A stretch of DNA of 64,000 nucleotides from Scatophagus argus (taxonomy: Eukaryota; Chordata; Actinopteri; Scatophagidae): positions 15,762,501 to 15,826,500 of the forward strand of contig NC_058501.1 in assembly GCF_020382885.2 (NCBI RefSeq). The letters run 5' to 3'. The position numbers and the translations under genes were made by a program. The notes beneath the pieces are model-generated. The model did no database searches, was not told the origin of the DNA, and was given only the letters and a program-made list of their open reading frames with translations. Position 1 is the first letter of the stretch. Every line of letters starts with the position of its first letter. Shown piece by piece: positions 59,871-64,000 of the stretch.

Positions 59871-62518
59871 GCATCTGTCTTACAGGTGAAGCAATTTCGG
59901 GAGCATCTACAGACAATTTGAATGGTTTATGTTTTTAAGTATTTGTGTTCCGCTCACAAGACATTAGGTGGTTTTCTGGTTGTTATCAAAGGGTTTAAAC
60001 ACGTAGACAAACGTGGTTGGTTGACCCACAAATAAACACAGAAAAAAAGACTAAATGAGGGCAGACGGGGAACAAAAAGAAAACAAGTCATGAGAGGGAA
60101 TAAGTCATGGAAAAACTACAATGGTGTGGTTTCGGGGGGTAGAAAAAAGAAGCAGAGAGAGGGAGACTATTGTTGACATGTTGGCAGTCACTGTTGTCAT
60201 GAATGGTTTAACAGACTTGGAACAGCAGACCAGTAAAGCAATTTAAATCTGATTGTGTTAAACGTAGGGGAGTGAGCGTGGAGTTGGGGGGCATCATATA
60301 AAAGTATTTCAGTCTTCAAAGCGCGCTGCTCATTTGGCTTTCATAGCAAGAGGGTGGAATAAAGGAGAGAGTGTGGAAAGAGGAGATAAAAGAGAAACTG
60401 ACGCATACACCAGAGAGACAAAAGAGAGACAGAAAGTGGGGTGAAATGGGGGTAGAATTAGAGAAAGAGAAACATCCTGGTTTTGCTTGCCCTGTTATTA
60501 TGCACGGGTTTCTCCTCAGGCACACAGACAGGCTCGAGAAGATAGGATGGAAAGAGGGATGAGAGAAAGGAAGGAGGGACACAGCAGAGAAAAGCAAGAG
60601 AAGTACTATGGCTTTTGGTAGGTCTGTCATTAACAAAGGGCCGGAGACGCATTCCGATCCTGTTTTAGACCTGACCACTGGGGTTAAGATAAACACACAC
60701 ACTGAAATGGGCCAAGCTGGATGGCGTTCTTTCACCGTACACGACTCCACACCCGAAGCAGAAGGAAAAACCTGGCAAACACCAAACATACAAACACATA
60801 CAGCAACATAGACACAGCAACCAACATACAAACACACATAGAAAACACACACGTCTGCAATAGAACACAAACACTTACACACAAACCAGGACAGGAGAAC
60901 AAAAGCAAGATGTGTGTGTGTCAGTTAACAGACTTGAGATGTCAGACTCAGACTTAAATTGACTTCTCTCAGACCAGACTTGAGAAAAAAAAGCAATCAA
61001 ACCAATAACAACGTTACACTGCATGTTTGGTGCTTGCGTGTCTCATTCATAACAACACTTTTTAATTAATGTTAGATTGGAGACCTAATTTACCTGTTGG
61101 GCTACAAACTCAAGAAATGAGTTTAACAATATATCTTTCAACTTTACTGATATGGCTGAGAATGACAAACAATAAATACGTTTGTCAGTTTCTTCTACAG
61201 TCTCACAAAAATAGAACAGAAATTAGTCGTGCAGTACGACAGTGATTTCAGTATAAGTCATTACAAATCCAAACATCGTGGTCACTGTTTTTCTCTGTTA
61301 GCATTGTTGAACTGAATACATTTGGGATTTAGAGTGAATCTGAAGACATTACCTGGGGCCCTGGGAATTTCCTGACATTTAATACACTAATTTGATTATC
61401 ACATTAGTCCAAAAAAAAAAAGAAAAGTTAATTGACAAGCAGCAAAGACAGCTTACAGGTGGGCAGCAAAAGAATAAGCTTTGTGAACTGCTCGATGAAC
61501 AACACAATGAAAAGTGTGCTTTGAATATACTTAATGCAGCAGTGGAGCTGAGCTGACCGCCTGAACTATCTGACAGGCTTTGCTTCATTATGTAAAAAAA
61601 GAAAAAAAATACTGAGGTAAAATGGACCTTATGGACCTGAAAGACCTGCATCTTGACTTAACATGTATAATGTCTTGTATGTATAACATTACGCATGAAC
61701 ACTTAAAGACATTTGGGTTCTACAAGCAAATGATTAATCAGTCTATGTGTTTGACTTTGTAAGCGTGCATATGAAGCTCCAAAACATATCCAGGAAGTGG
61801 GAGGTCAGTAAACCACATATGGTCACATCTAATGACAGAAGAACACACACCAGCAGAGCTGATTCATTAAAATCCTGTCAAACAAAAAGTACCTGGTCTC
61901 CCAACATACCACATCCTTTCAGACTCCCACACATGTCCTAAATGCCCATGTAGTAAAAATAAAAATGTCTAGTTTGTCTTGAAAACACATACCAGGAAGC
62001 CATCAGGTGAGTCTGGAGTGAGCGTCATCCCCAGGTGAGAATTCCTCAGGTTTTTGGAAATGTTCTGGAGAGCAGTCTCACCTGGGACAATGAGACAGAG
62101 CAGTTAAATGGGTAAAGTATCTAAACTTGATGATTTTTTTCAGAAGAATATTTATTTCTCTCACCTAGATTCACTTTGCTGCAGTTGGAGTTCTTCGCCT
62201 CTCCCACAGTGCATTTGTACACATCTCCTTTCCTGTTATTGGGCGGCCCGTCCCAGGGAGCACCAACCAGCATCCTTCAACAGAACGACACAGTCAGTCA
62301 TCTATCTTTACGACATCACTGTACATCCTCTTTGTGTAAGAATTATGACAGCTTAATTATTAGTTGCTTTTTCTTTGTCTTTCATCACACACTCACACAC
62401 ACTTACGATTTCTCTCCGCCTGCCTCGTGTTGTAAAACAGAGAAGCCAAACAGAGCATCCTCTGGGCCGGTGAAGATACGAGGATGCTTTACATCTATGT
62501 TGAAACACTGACACAACT
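45222..62518 (-). CDS. itga10: Integrin alpha-10, collagen-binding I-domain alpha chain (first exon not in view)
   Basis: This membrane alpha subunit pairs with integrin beta-1 to bind collagen, mainly in cartilage. 29 exons are seen: 62518-62407, 62274-62165, 62081-61993, 59828-59714, 59614-59487, 58873-58725, 53835-53685, 51558-51393, 50427-50354, 50268-50124, 49658-49510, 49353-49210, 49045-48839, 48757-48627, 48373-48207, 48041-47899, 47788-47678, 47587-47502, 47405-47264, 47135-47043, 46916-46840, 46726-46637, 46496-46412, 46266-46153, 46078-45971, 45885-45772, 45675-45580, 45479-45366, 45275-45222. They give about 1,153 aa plus a missing signal exon (human 1,167). The inserted I domain has MIDAS DGSNSIYPW and TDGESHDGEE. 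Calcium-binding repeats are DIDQDGITD, DLNHDGFTD and DLDGDELID. The transmembrane helix precedes GFFTR and the tail ends ENHED. VHEWSL and GRETRTA point to alpha-10 over alpha-11, and neighbours agree. Confidence 0.94.
54443..54497. repeat. CA microsatellite, about 27 units
   Basis: An uninterrupted (CA)n run in the large itga10 intron, the longest dinucleotide run in the window. It is likely length-polymorphic. Confidence 0.97.
55480..55760. repeat. Teleost interspersed repeat copy (TTTGACATTTTGGGAAAT family)
   Basis: AGTTTGACATTTTGGGAAAT on the left, ACCATAAAGACTGG and a CCAGCAGCTTG phrase to the right match a repeat widespread in ray-finned fish, recognised from memory. It is old and diverged. 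Confidence 0.55.
58165..58236. repeat. Retroposon 3' tail with TATC microsatellite
   Basis: GAATTTCCCTCAGGATCAAT leads into AAAG and a TATC tandem run. This is a stereotyped retroposon tail in fish genomes; the parent family is not assigned. Confidence 0.6.
58885..58906. repeat. CA microsatellite beside an itga10 exon
   Basis: A short CA run lies about 12 bp upstream (on the minus strand) of the I-domain exon 58873-58725, inside the acceptor region. Confidence 0.85.
59829..61992 (-). other. itga10 intron between FG-GAP exons
   Basis: This 2.2-kb intron is purine-rich near 60050-60620 and CA-rich near 60690-60870. No additional exon or gene is supported. Confidence 0.75.
59838..59868. repeat. 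CA microsatellite beside an itga10 exon
   Basis: On the transcript strand this is a TG run lying directly before the acceptor of exon 59828-59714, so it replaces part of the usual polypyrimidine tract. Confidence 0.9.
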
Positions 62519-64000
62519 CTGAAAGACAAAACAAATGTGAGTATTACACAAATGACAAAGTCTTAAAAAGTCAAGTTTAATGTATTTATTTTAAATTCGC
62601 ATTACCATAACCTTAAACTTGTTCAGCCCCACAGAACTTTATGGTGTTCAAAGTTTCCAAAGACACCAAATATGTTGGACCGAATTTTGAGGAAATATAT
62701 ACATACAAAATGATTCATGAGAAATCTAGAATATTTCCATTTGATAAAATAGTGGGTTTCAATTTTTCACTCAGTGTAAACATAACATGGCTCAAACGTA
62801 GAGTTGGAATAAGCTGATATAGAATGTAGCTGTGGCTCCGTCAGACAGCGGAGTATGGGATGATTTTTTCACCCTTTAAAGAAAAGTAAAGGCAAATAAA
62901 ACTGGAAAACTGGACGTTAAATTAAAAGTTTGATAAACGCTTATTTGCTTTCTTGCTTGAGAGGTGTGATACCTCTCTTATATCTGTTTGTTAGTTATAG
63001 CTACAGCCAGCAGCACAAAGGCTGGATACAGGAGGAAACAGCTATCTTTACTATGTCTTAAAGTAACTAAATTTGATCACACGTTTAATTAACACATTAT
63101 ATATCATTTGTTTAATCCATAAAAAAAAGTAGTATAAAAATGACAAATTGCGGTCTTGTGGAGAATATGAGATGACATAAATAATGTTGGGAAGCTGTTA
63201 AAGTTTGTGAAAAAGGTGCAAAAAATGGAATGGGAAGCTGTGTGTACACGAGTGTACATCTACAGCGCAGATTATTATTTCCCCTCTTGGCCTCAAGAGA
63301 GGGGAATGATGGAAAAGAGGGGCTGAAAAAGATGGATAAACAGAGAGACCAAAGGCAACCTCTGAAGAAAAAGGGAGTTCAGTCTGAGGGGAAAGACGGA
63401 GAGGAGAGGGGAGAGAAGAGGAGAGGTAAGGCAGGGAAGGGTGTGGGTTAGAAAAACTATGGAGTATAATAAGTTCCCTGTTGTGACACACAAGCCTGCC
63501 CTTCATACAACAGCAGAAAGAGAGAGGTGAGACACAGAGAAGACAGAGAGCAACAAGATGGTGGTCAGACAGTTCACGGAGTTGTCAGCATTTACAGAAG
63601 CATGAAAACATGTTCCAACTGGCAAAATGAAAGCCACACAGATTTTCTATTCAGAGTCTGAAGGGGAAAGTCTAAATATGTTTCTCCAACACGAGAAAAA
63701 ATATATGAAGGTAGATTAACACACACCTTGGTAGATGAAATGTTAGGTTAGTCAGAGTGAAACTGAATGAACAAATGAAACAACAGTTACTGATGACCTT
63801 TTAGAATTCAAAATAACTAAGATTAAGTAATGTAGGCCTAATTCAAAATGTAACAAGTCGCACAGCTCTTATCTTGCCTTCATCAGGGTGCCTGTACAAA
63901 ATGTAATGGTGATCCATCTAAAAAAATGAAAAAGTAAAAGATGAAATGGACTACTGGCTATGTTTTTGTTCACATATATGACACTCCCAGATTGCACTTT
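62519..64000 (-). other. itga10 upstream intron or promoter region; first exon not located
   Basis: The exon 62518-62407 begins with two bases of a split codon, so a signal-peptide exon must lie further right. No hydrophobic ATG-initiated exon with a suitable donor was recognised up to 64000; it is probably outside the window. A diverged fish repeat copy is seen near 62920-63060 (GCTTATTTGCTTTCTTGCTT, then CCAGCAGCACAAAGGCTGG). Confidence 0.55.

Noticed and set aside
60316..60882. Minus-strand 188-residue Cys/Val/Ser-rich ORF
   Set aside because: Low-complexity sequence within an itga10 intron (purine-rich and CA-rich); no domain, and splice phases of the flanking itga10 exons already fit without it.
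63198..63506. Candidate itga10 signal-peptide exon
   Set aside because: The minus ORF is Ser/Pro/Leu-rich from purine-rich DNA and no donor of the required phase (one leftover base) was convincing.
1..64000. CRISPR arrays, prokaryotic operons, tRNA or rRNA genes
   Set aside because: The window is fish nuclear DNA; no array of spaced direct repeats, no ribosome-binding-site-led operons, and no cloverleaf or rRNA signature was noticed by eye.

Overview
This window is vertebrate nuclear DNA, almost certainly from a teleost fish. Genes are split into many exons by short introns, CA and GA microsatellites are frequent, several interspersed repeats typical of bony fish are present, and the encoded proteins align well, from memory, with human orthologues. 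All calls were made by reading splice sites and translations by eye; no database search was run.

Layout. Positions 1-14.7 kb, minus strand: an ash1l (ASH1L) gene of 12 coding exons and about 2,029 residues. Its N-terminal AT-hook half is intact, but no SET, bromodomain, PHD or BAH exons can be found. 17.3-22.4 kb, plus: dap3, a mitochondrial ribosomal GTPase (mS29). 23.3-29.0 kb, plus: gba1, lysosomal glucosylceramidase, with two tandem CLEAR-like (TFEB-type) sites upstream. 28.5-28.8 kb: a small piggyBac relic with TTAA target sites. 30.2-38.7 kb, minus: rnf115, a RING-H2 E3 ligase whose large first intron carries an L2-type LINE. 38.7-44.9 kb, plus: polr3c, an RNA polymerase III subunit sharing a divergent promoter with rnf115. 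45.2-62.5 kb, minus: itga10, a collagen-binding integrin alpha chain complete except for its first (signal-peptide) exon. 62.5-64 kb: intron or upstream sequence of itga10.

The genes do not form one pathway. ash1l, dap3 and gba1 are neighbours in human 1q22; rnf115, polr3c and itga10 are neighbours in human 1q21.1. Finding both blocks joined suggests ancestral linkage. dap3 and gba1 are head-to-tail, gba1/rnf115 and polr3c/itga10 are tail-to-tail, and rnf115/polr3c are head-to-head.

The most unusual item is the ash1l gene. The reading frame stays open across all 12 exons and the splice phases match throughout, yet the catalytic AWS-SET-postSET block is missing exactly between exons that flank it in the human protein. 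The bromodomain-PHD-BAH block is also missing before a short candidate C-terminal tail. This looks like a non-catalytic ASH1L scaffold, perhaps a genome-duplication paralogue, and not a random pseudogene.
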